From the NCBI RefSeq assembly GCF_003086295.3, contig NC_092050.1:146078699-146142698 (forward strand): a stretch of DNA of 64,000 bases. The letters are read 5' to 3'. Each line of letters starts with the position of its first letter. Position 1 is the stretch's first letter. Source of the stretch: Arachis hypogaea (Eukaryota; Streptophyta; Magnoliopsida; Fabales; Fabaceae). The position numbers and the translations under genes were made by a program. This document shows positions 1-10,866 of the stretch, one piece after another. The notes under the pieces were generated by a model. That model was given only the letters and a program-made list of their open reading frames with translations, searched no databases and was not told the DNA's origin.

Positions 1-240
1 TATAATAATCAATTAATTATGTAAAGTATACTATATATATATATAAAGTATTAATTTTATTAATAAAATATCATTTTTTTTGAGAGAGAGAGACCCTCTG
101 AGCAGGACTTCTGTTGTTCTGAACTTTGTGAAAGAACTCATTTTTTATTTGCTCCAATGGTAGATCCTCACTTTTTACTGACACAGTAAATGAGGTTCAA
201 AATTTTTGAACCGTTAGAGTTGCTCTAATATCCAATATAT

Positions 241-748
241 CGGTTGTGACAGTGGATGAGCGGAAATGAGTCGGTACATTAACAATAGCAGCGGAAGATT
301 TTAGAAGCTAAATACAGAATATGGAGCTGGTGGATTTAGAGATGAATGATCGTAAGTTTACTTAGTTCAGGGCCAATCGTGCAGTCGCATTGATTGGGTG
401 CTGGTTAGTATGAAATGGGTTGAAGAGTTTCCTGAGACACGACTTAAAAGTGGGCAGAGAGGTTTATCAGATCATTGTTGGTTGATGGATTTTGTGCTAT
501 CATCTGAAATACTTGATTGGAAAGGAATGATAGGATATTCAGGAATCAAGAAACAGGTGTTGCGGAGGTTATCAAGTATCAATAAGTCGACTAAGAGCTA
601 CAAAGAGCGAACATATTTTGATCTTTCTAGTTGTTGATGATAATTTCAGAGATGACTACAGTTTAATTTTCTAATTTGTTACCTAGTAGCTTTGTACTTT
701 CTAGCTACTCCATCTTATTGTGTTGAGTTTTTTGTTTAAAAAAAAAAA
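241..748 (+). mobile_element. 5'-truncated, internally deleted LINE fragment (RRM-type L1 family)
   Basis: Translated pieces match the endonuclease of the longer LINE at 35.4-41.4 kb: a DRKFT-type segment near 345-362 and an SDHC motif near 468-480. The next bases match the last ~150 bp of ORF2 (WNTWLERNDRIF-type residues in a shifted frame), so the whole reverse transcriptase region is missing. A 3' UTR and an A-rich tail (738-748) follow. The flanks TCCAATATAT (231-240) and TCCAAAATATAT (761-772) could be an imperfect TSD. In-frame stops and frameshifts show it is dead. The identification rests on similarity to the other copies in this window. Confidence 0.75.
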
Positions 749-1240
749 ATAAAAAATGTGTCCAAAATATATGTACTCAAATTCAATGAAATGTAGGTAC
801 TTCATAGATCACAATATTGTAAATTTTTTTTTGAAAATAACTAATTTTTACATATGTTAATTGATCCAAAATTTATAAATATAATTAATAAGTGTAAAAT
901 TTAGGATTTTAAAAATTAAATCGATCATCAAATTGTTCTAATTATTAGTTTATTAATTTAGTAGTTTAATCGATTTAATTTGACCAAAATAACCAAATTA
1001 TAATAAAGTAGTCAAATACAAAAAAATAGCCAAATATAAAAAATTAACGTTAAGATTTATATATGTATAAAATTTATGATATTATATATTATATGTTATA
1101 AAATAATAAAGAATAAATACCACAAAAAGAATATTAGTATAATGATCTCTTATCTAAGTTGTTTTATTTGAAAAGGAAAAGTATTTGATACCTTTTAACT
1201 TTTAATAAATATATTTAGTTTAAATTAAATGCATTATTTT

Positions 1241-1243
<3 letters not shown>
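749..1243. other. AT-rich spacer, no gene seen
   Basis: Very AT-rich sequence with no credible coding frame or recognisable element. Confidence 0.6.

Positions 1244-1297
<54 letters not shown>
1244..1297. repeat. (TAA)n microsatellite
   Basis: About 18 uninterrupted TAA units. The array directly precedes the SINE head at 1303. Confidence 0.95.
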
Positions 1298-1301
<4 letters not shown>

Positions 1302-1302
1302 T

Positions 1303-1396
1303 GCCAACGAGTTATAACTCAAATGATATAATCTTTCTATACTCACCTAAAAGGTTGCGAGTTCGAGTCTCACTTTTAATTTTGGAAAAAAAAAAG
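1303..1396 (+). mobile_element. Short tRNA-like SINE
   Basis: Begins GCCAACGAGTTATAACT, has an A-box-like stretch (TATAACTCAAATGA) and a B-box-like stretch (GAGTTCGAGTCTC, near 1359-1371), and ends in an A-run (1385-1395). A second copy with the same start, B box and A-rich tail lies inverted at 32841-32932, which supports a real family. No clear TSD was found. Confidence 0.6.
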
Positions 1397-1890
1397 AAAT
1401 AAAGAAATAAATATTAAAACAAAAGGCTTGTGATTAAATAAAAATGCTTTGTTTGTGGGCCAAAATATTCAGCTCAAATACAAATGAAAATCTAACCCGA
1501 GTATACATTTTCCTTGCACCGCCATTATTTTAAAACTCTAGGTCCAAACATATTTTTATTATTTTTTTGGGTTTAACCATTCCCATTTTCCTTTACCAAA
1601 CCAGACTGGTTTGTCGTGACCAAAAACCCCAAATTGATTTGCAATTACACAAAATAATGGGCTTAGCAGAAATAAGTTTTTTTATACGGATCCATTTTCA
1701 TCCACGTATTTGGAATATTCTTATCAGGTCCTTCAAGGACCAGAACGAACTTTGCCCACCGAAGACAAATCCATGATGGAAATTTAGAAACATTATTGCT
1801 TTGGCAAACGTTCTAATTTCTCTTATCCACACACACCACACAACTCGGACCACCTCCTCCTTTCTTCCCACATCATCTCATCCCTTCCCA
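1397..1890. other. Upstream region of the plastid-protein gene
   Basis: No protein-like frame is convincing here. A pyrimidine- and CA-rich stretch at 1816-1890 has the look of a 5' leader just before the start codon at 1891. Confidence 0.45.
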
Positions 1891-2663
1891 ATGGCCTTCA
1901 CCGTAGCCACTTCCATTAGTGGCAGCGGCGGCGCCAGAATCCTATGCAATACCTCCCTCCCTCACCCTCCTCACCTCACCTTCCGCATAACACCATCAGC
2001 TACCGCAACTAAAAGATGTAGAGGGAGCCTTCACTTGGTTTCGGCAACCAAGAAATTTTCCCCTCGTTCTGGCAAAGGCCGACGTGGCAGCACCACAACC
2101 AAGGATCAGGATCAGGACCCGCAACCGACCGGTGAGATTGAAGACTCAGCCGTTGACGATGTCAACGACGGTTACTTCTTGCCGGATCTACCGGGAGAGG
2201 AGAAGGACTTCTGGGAAGGGCCTCAGTGGGACTGGCTTGGCTTCTTTGTTGAGTATTTGTGGGCTTTCGGCGTTGTTTTTGCGGTAACCTTCGATACTCT
2301 TAATCTTCTAGTTTACCATAGCAATTATGATGGAGTTTTATTAGTTATTTGGTACCCTGAGATTTTCTTTAATGTTAGTTAGATTACTCTTATTTGAACT
2401 TCTAATTGTCCTCAGATTGTAGTTGGCATGGCTGTTTAGTACTACCATTGGTTTTATTTTAAATGATTTCATGGTCACTGTTATTGCAGTTAGTTGCTTG
2501 TGGGATTGCTGTGGCAACCTACAATGAAGGAGCAACAGATTTCAAAGAGACTCCTGCATACAAGGAATCTGTTCAGTCTAGAGAACTTTTAGAAGGACCT
2601 GAGGCATCTGACTCCGACATATTTGAATCCAATCCAACAGAAGTGGCTCCAAGTTTGAACTAG
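1891..2663 (+). CDS. Predicted chloroplast-targeted single-TM protein of unknown function
   Basis: Two exons, 1891-2283 and 2490-2663, join in phase 0 across a GT-AG intron to encode 188 residues. The ATG at 1891 is chosen because the following residues form a Ser/Thr/Arg-rich, acid-poor N-terminus typical of a plastid transit peptide (roughly residues 1-60). An acidic linker follows. A conserved-looking block with PGEEKDFWEGPQWDWLGFF then runs into one hydrophobic helix (about 116-138) that spans the splice junction. The C-terminus is short and acidic. I recognise the PGEExDFWEGPQWD...YNEGATDFKETP pattern as a plant plastid protein of unknown role, but cannot name it. Membrane location in the chloroplast is inference from the transit peptide and helix. 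Confidence 0.85.
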
Positions 2664-2965
2664 TACATTCATATATACTGGCTGCAAACATACCTTTTTT
2701 TTTTTTTTTTCAGCTGAGTTTGGTTTGTAAGATAATGCTTTTATTCACATGGGTTTAAGAACTCAAACTGCCTATAATCTTTTGTAAGAATATCAATTCT
2801 AAGACAAATCAAATTCAGTCATAAACTCTCTTTTTTTAGGAAAGCATGAAGGCTATATAACACCAAGAACAAGTGAACAACTACATATTTTAATACATAG
2901 ACAAAAAGATAACATAAATTAATGACATATTTAACATGAAATAATAAAACCTAGTCTCAATCTCT
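2664..2965. other. Convergent 3' intergenic spacer
   Basis: Lies between the 3' ends of the plastid-protein gene (+) and the lipid-transfer-like gene (-). It contains a T-run (about 2696-2710). Nothing else is visible. Confidence 0.5.
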
Positions 2966-3849
2966 TCAAGTGAATCCTACATGAATTAAATACATTATTT
3001 CAATCTTAATTTTAATTAGTAGTAACAACATTGCTAAAGTCATCAGCTCTAACACTCCTTGAAATGCTGTGAGCAATAGAATTGACAAAGTCACCAGCCC
3101 TGCCGCCACTCTGTTATTTGCCTTTAAGCTGGTGCTCTGGCTACTTCCAAATTGGAATCCCATCATACTTGATCTTGGTGCAACTAAAACTGCAGGAGAA
3201 GCTACAAGTACAAAGGAAGGAGCAATTTAGATCATGATTCAACATCTTGGATATTGCCAAAGGAAATTATTATCAAAGTGAAGTGAATGTTGGGAATAAA
3301 AGTGATTGTATACCAGCAACATTAGAGCTGTTCTTTGCCCTGAAGGACATTGGAGAAGCCGGCGAAGTTGCAGGAACAGGCACTTGGAGTTGTTCCCCTA
3401 CAACAAAAAATGTGCAAAAATTGATCAATGAATACCATCACTGTCCATAACCATATATATAATATAGGATTCACTTAAATATGAAGGTAACCTGGGCAGG
3501 TGGAGATGTCAACTTGAAGGGCACAAAGTGCCGGCAGCTGCAGAGCAAGTGTCTTGTTAATGGGGAAAGAGCTCATGGTAGTGTCATTCAGCAGAAGGCA
3601 AAGACAGTGAGGCTCTTGGCTGTAGAGTTGCCTGAGGTTGCCGCAGCATGCTTGCACAGGAGACTTAGAAGTACCCTGCACGAACGGTGCGCAAGGGATG
3701 AGAGGAAGGAGGGTTGATGTGCATTGCGCTATGGTCGGGTTAGAAGAGCTCGGATCTTGGGAAAGTGTGGTGGGTGGATGGGAAATCAGGAGCAAGAAAA
3801 TAATGTGACAGAAAATAGAGACAAGAGGACAATATTTCTGTGTAGCCAT
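2966..3849 (-). CDS. GPI-anchored non-specific lipid-transfer-like protein (LTPG type)
   Basis: Three exons on the minus strand, 3849-3492, 3397-3314 and 3201-2966, with GT-AG boundaries and consistent phase, give 225 residues. Residues 1-30 are a hydrophobic signal peptide. The eight-cysteine motif is complete at C43, C53, C68-C69, C82-x-C84, C109 and C118, the hallmark of plant nsLTP/2S-albumin folds. A Ser/Pro/Ala-rich linker (about 125-160) precedes a strongly hydrophobic C-terminus, as expected for a GPI attachment signal, so the mature protein is probably at the outer plasma membrane or wall and binds lipid. The last ~20 residues run on with Lys/Ile-rich sequence beyond a usual GPI tail, so the true stop or last splice may differ. 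Exon 3 could also start 12 bp later (CTGCAG acceptor) without changing frame. A TATTTAG box about 55 bp upstream of the ATG may be the TATA element. Confidence 0.85.
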
Positions 3850-5400
3850 TGCGTTATGTTTTCAGGTTGTGAGGTGCAGTGAGTAATATTTTCCATGGTT
3901 TCTAAATAGAAAAAAATGTCAATCTTTCTGTGTGAGTTATTACATGCATGGTGTGTGAGTTTCATTGAACATGTACTTCTTGTTTATCCACCATCCCAAA
4001 TCATGCTATTGCATCCCATTTCCCCATTTTCCCACATAACAAACATGATGTACTTGATGGTAATAGACATAATAAAATTAACAATGTTAAGTATCAATAA
4101 CTTCTTACAAAAATTTTATGATAGTTGAACGATTTGTAGTCCGACTCAGTCATTCATATTCAATAATCAACTAACGTCATTAGCAAAAATAAAATCTTTA
4201 TTTTGCACATTGAACATGTTTAAGGAACTAAAATTTTCCAAGTTCTTATAAATCATTCTTCTTTTTACTTATCCAAGAACATTTGGATAATTGGTGACCC
4301 GTAAAATACAGCTTGTTGAAGGGGGGCGTGGGGGGCGTTATGCTGATCCCTCCTGATATATGAAACAATCATACTAAGCAAACACAAAAAATTAGTCAAT
4401 AAATCAATCATTCGTATAGAATATAAAATATATATCGAAAATAAAAAATACCTGTTTATATATAAATACATAATGACTAATTTAGTGATAACATTTTTGA
4501 ATATCAGGTTATTATATGTAAAACTATTCTTATACGATATATATACAAAAACTTTTAGAGGACCAATAATATTTTTATATCACACTGAACTTTTGACATT
4601 TCATCTGTTTTTATACACACGCATGCCTACATAAATCAGTATAACTATACCTACACACATAAAACTTGCATATATGGACCATTTTATTTTACACCTATTT
4701 ATGAGTGTTAACTACTGTTGTCCAAAAAACTATGATCTATCTAGCTAGGATCATATACATTTACCTTGGATCAGAAGATTTAAGCAATATAATACAAGAA
4801 TTTAATATACTCATGTGACAACATGGTTACAAGGACAAAGTCCCCTCCTTTGAACAACTTTAGATGCATGTTTGTTTCTTTTATTTTCTGTGAAATATAT
4901 TCCAAAGGCATATCTGAAACAACGAATTTCATATGGCACGAGTGCAACTTTTTTTGCTTCATTTAAGTATCAAGATTAAAGAGATGCTATTTTTATTTTC
5001 TTTTAATAAAAAATTCACTGTTCAATTGCCATGCACTAAAAACTAAAATCGGCACAAAGAAACCAAGAATAACATGTTCTACTAGAAAACAGAATCAGGT
5101 TCTGTCACTAAATGGAGAATCAGAGTCTTCAAATTGAAATGCAAACCAGCTCATCATAAACCCTTTTTGGCCCTTCAAAGTTCTCTTTATTTCCTTTTAA
5201 GATAGTCTTTTTCTTGTACCATTTTTCTTCATCTGTGACTTTATCCTTTGTTTCTCTCTTTTTCTCTTTCTTTGTTCTTCTCCTAGTGATTTCATGACAG
5301 TGAAGGCAAGACTTAAGTCACCATCGTTTCTGAAAGTGTTTATATTAATTAATTTATTACCATCTCTAAATCCTTTGTGTTGTTCACGCAGTACTTTTGC
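3850..5400. other. Intergenic region
   Basis: AT-rich spacer between the divergent lipid-transfer-like and metal-binding protein genes. The stretch 5160-5400 is T-rich and ends in a GCAG just before the metal-binding exon, so a short upstream exon of that gene may lie here. I could not define one. No repeats stand out. Confidence 0.4.
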
Positions 5401-6111
5401 ATGGTGATGAGGATCAACATCGATTGTAGCGGTTGTTATAGAAAAGTTAAGAGAGTCCTTCTTGATGTGCCAGGTTAGACACAATTCATTATCTTCTTTC
5501 TATTTTCTCATGGTGATGAGGATCCTTATTAATCATATGAAAATTACTCAACATCTAAAATTTTTTACTAAAATTTTAATAGTAGAATAAGGTGGGACAA
5601 ACCATAAAAATAGAAGATTTTATATGTAAAATTTATTAATTTGGGAGGACCATTGCCTCTTTTAGGTACACTAAGTTTCACTTCTTCCTCTTTTATGTTA
5701 ATTCTTTACTTTATCATTTTATAATTCTCTTAATAAATTTTTTTTTTCTCATGATATAAACTTAACCATATGTTAATGGCTATATGCAGTACTTCTTGGC
5801 ACCAAATAGTTGTGAAGTTGAGAATTATGTTGTTTATTTGTTTGAATATTATTGTGGCAGAGTTGGAAATCCATCTCCTAGAGAAGAAGCAGACAAGGGT
5901 AATTGTGGGAGGAAGGTTCATACCACAAGATGTGGCTATCATGATAAGAAAGAAGACTAATCGTAGGGTTGAGATTTTGGACATACAAGAATTTAGTGAG
6001 GACAAGGATGCTGAAGTAATGGAAGACCATAAATCAATGACCAATAATAATAACTGGACTCTCTTAGCCACCCACCAGCACCAGCATCAAATTGAAACGT
6101 GTTTGGTTTGA
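5401..6111 (+). CDS. Heavy-metal-associated domain protein (HIPP-like)
   Basis: Exon 1 (5401-5473) and exon 2 (5861-6111) join at GT-AG sites after one base of the Glu codon, giving 107 residues. The N-terminus MVMRINIDCSGCYRKVKR carries the metal-binding CxxC (C9, C12) of an HMA fold. The second half of the fold (RVIVGGRFIPQDVAIMIRKK) lies in exon 2 and is followed by a Glu/Asp- and Gln/His-rich tail. Family members bind soft or transition metals and act as metallochaperones or partners in stress and development. There is no obvious C-terminal CaaX prenylation box (the end is ETCLV), so it is HIPP-like or HPP-like and not a proven isoprenylated protein. Sequence just before 5401 (GCAG then an open frame) fits an upstream mini-exon encoding a few more residues. 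Confidence 0.8.
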
Positions 6112-7550
6112 GAATGATTAATTTCTGCGTCATATTTAACCCACAACTACTCTCTGAAGTGTACATTTATTGATCTTCTCATCTTTAACTATAGATTTTT
6201 TTCATTAGTCACTTTCATGTCTTTGTATGTACTATGGTCCTAAGATTTACACAGTTTGTTTTTCTTTTAGCATCTTGAATTAATTAGGCCTTGTTCTAAT
6301 TAACAGAAACAGGGGATAAGATATTATGTCGCTTCAAATCAAAATTTGACGTGTCTTATTAGTTATTACAACTTTCTAAAAAAAATCTCTTGTCCTATTA
6401 CAAGCCTAGAGAGCTAACAGAAAACAACAAACTACAGTCATAACAAAACCAACCCACTTACTACCTTTTTTTTAAAAGATAAAATTACTCTTTTATTTCT
6501 TACTTCTTTTCTTCTTTTTTTTTTCCCTTCTCCTAATACCACAGTTTCACTCACCCCATTACCGTTAGTCAATATCAGACCCGGAAAAATTTAATAATAA
6601 GGGTAAAAATATACAAAGATTTAATTTAAGTATAAATATATTTATAATTTAAAATTAGAACTATGTATATATATTAAAAAAATTAGAAATAAAAACCGAT
6701 ACACACATATATATATTAAATTTCTAATAAATTGATTAGCTTGTAAAATGTATATTAATTTAAAATAGTGAAAAGATAATTTGTAATTGTTTTCTTTATT
6801 TTTAACACGAGTAAATGTTATTTTTCTATATATGTTCTATAACAATTGTTTAATTATTCGTTATCTCCTGCTCAATTGTAAAGTCCATTTGTAATAGTAT
6901 TTACAGTATAAATAATTTTTTAACCAAAATAATTAGTACAAAAGGACCATTTTAATAAAAAATATTAATATATTAATAATATGTAATATGTTTTTAGTCT
7001 TAACTAATTTTTAAAAATATCACTAATAATTAAAATCATATTTAATTAAAAAATTAAACTTCGATTTGATTATTAATTAATAGCTAGTACCGTAAAGTTA
7101 ATTATCACTGTTTGTTATTTCTTATTGAGTTGATTTTTTAATTTTTATACTAGATCAAATTTAACAAGACAATTATTATTATATGTTAAGTTTAACAAAA
7201 TAATTTTCTAATAACATAAAGCTCAAGAAAATAATTTATATTTTATTTTTGGAACAAACACAATTTAACAAAGAGACAAACATATATATTTTCTAAATAT
7301 TTGTGAGGATAAGTACCTCCTTCTCCGCCACCTTGTTCTGTCCTAAATTTTAAATTTTAAACCATAAATCTATAAATTGAATTTACTTTTATTTCACGTT
7401 TAAATTTTTTTATTCAAATTTTGAGTGTTGTATTATTTTTAATTTTAGATGTCTTTGTAATATTCACTTCCAAATATTTGTTTTATTTAAATTTTAAATA
7501 TATTTTTTTATTTTAGATTTTTTTAATATTCAATTATTAATTTTTAAATC
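6112..7550. other. AT-rich intergenic region, no gene seen
   Basis: Long low-complexity AT-rich DNA. None of its short open frames resembles a protein family. Confidence 0.55.
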
Positions 7551-7554
7551 AAGC

Positions 7555-7822
7555 CACCATGTATATGAATATTAATACATATAAAATTTAACTCATTTTA
7601 AAGTGTATTTTATATTTTAATGTATATTTTATACTAATGACTAATTTTAGTGGTTAATTTTAACGATTATGCTACGTGTACACCAAAATCAACCACCTAA
7701 ATTAGTCACCAGTATAAAATATATATTTAAATATAAATATACAATAAAAATAAATTAAACTATATATGTATTTATACACAAATACATTAATAATGTATGT
7801 TAATAACAAATTTTGGTGTACA
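7555..7822. repeat. Probable MITE remnants (GTGTACACCAAAAT termini)
   Basis: TGTACACCAAAATCAACCA near 7677 and its inverted counterpart TTTTGGTGTACAAATA near 7813 bracket about 145 bp. Just upstream (7555-7670), part of the same sequence appears in the opposite orientation (ATACTAATGACTAATTTTAGTGG). This looks like two abutting, decayed copies of one MITE family. Boundaries and TSDs are not clear. Confidence 0.4.
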
Positions 7823-8357
7823 AATAATATTTTTATAATTTTACAGAATATCTAATAACAATAGTTATTTTTAAATTTAATCCCATTCCTCACTTGTTCA
7901 ACTTTTGTTGAATAGTTTTTTATTATCATCAGAAAAACCCTCCCATAAGATGATTTTAATGTGAGCAATATTATATGTCACACAAAATTTATTAATTTTG
8001 ATTAATATTAAGCCAATACTATATTTTAAATTTTAAATACTAAATTTTAACTTCTAATAATATAAAAATAATAAAAATATTTATTTAAAAAATAAAAATC
8101 AATTCAGTTTAAAATTATTTTATTTTTTATTTATTAATTATTTTTAAAATAAATATAATATTAAATATAATAAATATATATTTTTAAATATTAATTATAT
8201 AAAATTATAGATATTAAGTTAAATAAAATAATTTTAAATTATTTTTTCTAATACTACTGAAAAAATAAAATGACTAAAAATATTTGGCTAATAAAACTAT
8301 TGGCCCCTAGCGTTTCTGTTTAATGTAGCCTCCCTGATCTAGCAGTTTTATATTTTT

Positions 8358-8509
8358 GGAAGGTTATCAGGTGTATCGGAAATACCGGTGTTCCAGTTAT
8401 TTTAACCGTTGATTTAAATTATAAAAAATATATATAATATATATTAATTAAGATCAACGGTTAAAATAACTAGAACACCGATATTCCTGAGTACACCTGA
8501 TAACTTTCC
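8358..8509. mobile_element. Foldback MITE, 152 bp, Mutator-like TSD
   Basis: The two halves are inverted repeats of about 57 bp: GGAAGGTTATCAGGTGTA at the left and its inverse at the right, with one mismatch in these 18 bp. They meet around an AT-rich centre. The flanks TATATTTTT (8349-8357) and TATACTTTT (8510-8518) form a 9-bp duplication with one mismatch, which is the Mutator superfamily signature. It has no coding capacity. Confidence 0.75.
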
Positions 8510-8589
8510 TATACTTTTATGTAGTTAATTGCCCACTCTTATGTATGGTGGTGCCTAAATAGTAAAAACATAAGGCTTCTGATGTCTTC

Positions 8590-8992
8590 TTATACTTTTT
8601 CAATCAATAATAATTAAAAAAGTAATTATTCAAATTAGTACCAAAATTTTAAAAGCGAATATTTTAGTCCTTAAGAAAAATTAATATACAGATTAATTCT
8701 TAAGATTTTATTTTGGCAGATAAATCAGTTTCAGTTCATTTTTCGATAAAGTAATTATTCAGATTAGTCCCAAGGATTTTAAAAACGGACATTTTAGTCC
8801 CCAAAAAAATTAATATACAAATTAATTTCCAATATTTTTCTTTGTTAGACATAATAGTCCTCCGTCCAAAAATAAAATAAAATAATAATTATTATTAATT
8901 GCACAATAATATTGTATTATAATTTTTTGTATTTTTTGAACAAAAATAATGATAAATTTATTCATTATATTCTTATATATATATAGTCACTC

Positions 8993-9066
<74 letters not shown>

Positions 9067-9321
9067 TAAAACTATTAGAGATTATTCTACAAGAATATTA
9101 TAATCAAAAGATGTCCTATTTAAAAAAAAAACATGTTTGTATTGAAAAATATGTATTAAAAGAAAATATTTTAATTTAGATTTATATTAAATACATGTTT
9201 CTTTTAATACAAACATATTTTTTAAAATAGGACATCTTTTGATTATATTAATACAAAAATATCAAATGATTTTAACCTTGAATTTCTTGTAAAATAATCT
9301 CTAATAATCTTATTATTATTA

Positions 9322-9359
<38 letters not shown>

Positions 9360-9752
9360 GAGTGACTATATATATATGAATCTAATGAATAAATTTATCA
9401 TTATTTTTGTCCAAAAAATTATAGTATAATATTATTATGCAAACAATAATAATAATTATTATTATTTTATTTTATTTTTGAATGGAGGATGGTTATGTCT
9501 AATGGAGAGAAACATTAGGGATTGGTTTGTATATTAATTTTGTTTGGAGACTAAAATGTCTGTTTTTAAAATTTTTGGAGACTAATTTGAATAATTACTC
9601 TGTCAGAAAATAAACTGACTGATTTGTCTATCAAAATAAAATTTTAAAAATTGATTTGTATATTAATTTTTTGTAACAATTAAAATATCAACTTTTAAAA
9701 TTCTTAAAAACTGATTTGGATAATTACGCTCATTAAAATTAAAAGAGTATGT
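8590..9752. mobile_element. Large foldback element of about 1.16 kb
   Basis: The sequence is inverted about a centre near 9165-9185. TAATTATTCAAATTAGT near 8622 is mirrored near 9725, a (TAA)n run at about 8993-9063 is mirrored by (TTA)n at about 9308-9360, and GATGTCCTATTT near 9111 is mirrored near 9228. The outer part of each arm is a tandem pair of ~130-bp units sharing 'AGTAATTATTCA(A/G)ATTAGT...ATTTTAGTCC'. No transposase is present and I could not fix a TSD, so the superfamily is unknown. The Ile-rich open frame across 8949-9179 is only the translated microsatellite. Confidence 0.75.
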
Positions 9753-10506
9753 AAGTTTCAAGCTTACACTGCACCCGAGTCTATTTTTCTTGTGGATTAA
9801 AGAATAATTATGATTCAACAAATGATTCTATTATGAAAAAGTTTAGGAAAGTAACTGCGTAACAAGTTAATTAAGTCAATTTTTTGTAATTCAAAAAATT
9901 GGGATAGTAAGAGATTATTTTTATTTTTTATAATAAATCTATTTATCAACTAGTTGATTAAAATTAACTTCATTCTTAATTGATTTCTTAACAGAATTGT
10001 TCTCTTATCAACAAATCAAAACTTAAAATAATGACAAATATCGATTGTCTGTTGAGAATCGATATTACACAATAAAATAGATAAACTATGGTAATAGACA
10101 GCCATATTTTTTAAGAAAGTATAAGAAAACAATAATAAGTATGAACAATATAAACAATGGTTTAAAAAAGGAAACTACATTATAATTAAAAATCAAATTT
10201 TTAATTAATTATCTAATTACCAGATTTTGAAATTTGAAAAATTAGAATTAGTAATTAAACTCATTTACACTGCGGATGGTTACTCCTAATATCGTCATAT
10301 CCTCCCAATCTCTGGTCCCCTTCTCGCCATCGCAGCCTCACCTGTGCCGTTGCAACCCTCCTCCGGCCGACCGTGCCGATGTAGACGTGGGCTCCAACCA
10401 ACGCCGCCAACGAGCTCCCTAACACTACCGTTGTTCCTCCGTAACCAAGCGATCTACGTTCCCCTTCTTGCCGCCGCATCTTCACCTGTGCCGCTGCAGC
10501 CACCTC
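9753..10506. other. Intergenic; GC-richer tract at the end
   Basis: AT-rich to about 10260, then an abrupt change to GC-rich sequence (10261-10506) with a repeated motif (two copies of CACCTGTGCCG near 10339 and 10485). This stretch is continuous with the glucanase fragment that follows. I see no confident gene. Confidence 0.4.
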
Positions 10507-10866
10507 GACGCCAACGCATTGTTCAAAGCCATGCAGAATCTCTATTCCGTTCTTGCCTCCCATGGCCTCGACTGCAAGATCAAGGTCACAACGCCGTACA
10601 GCTTGGCGGTTCTCACTTCTTCCTTCACTCCTTCCTCCGCCACTTTCGCCATGAACCTCGTTCCCGTAATGACCGACATTGTTACCTTCTTAGCTGATAC
10701 TGGTGCTCCTTTTATGATCAACGCTTACCCTTACTTCGCCTAACGAGACAATCCTACCTCTGTGAACCTCGATTACGCTCATTTCGGTAACGCTTCTGGT
10801 GTTCACGATCTAAATGGCTACGTCTATAGCAACATGCTGGACGCGCGCAGATCGATGCTATGAGAA
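10507..10866 (+). pseudogene. GH17 endo-1,3-beta-glucanase fragment
   Basis: The frame reads DANALFKAMQNLYSVLASHG, then a KVTTPYSLAVL segment, then MTDIVTFLADTGAPFMINAYPYFA, the conserved core of plant glycoside hydrolase family 17 (glucan endo-1,3-beta-glucosidase). The frame stops at 10741-10743 where a Tyr codon is expected. After the stop the same frame continues RDNPTSVNLDYAHFGNASGV and breaks down near 10845. The N-terminal signal peptide, the first part of the barrel and the whole C-terminus are missing, so this is a dead internal fragment. Its abrupt junction with GC-rich unrelated sequence suggests capture or retrocopying, but no TIRs were identified. Confidence 0.85.

Noticed and set aside
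1567..1776. 69-residue open frame upstream of the plastid gene
   Set aside because: No recognisable domain or upstream signals; compositional.
3481..3717. Plus-strand 78-residue frame
   Set aside because: Antisense shadow of the lipid-transfer-like exon with its eight-cysteine motif.
8949..9179. Open frame with a run of ~25 isoleucines
   Set aside because: Translation of an ATA/TAA microsatellite.
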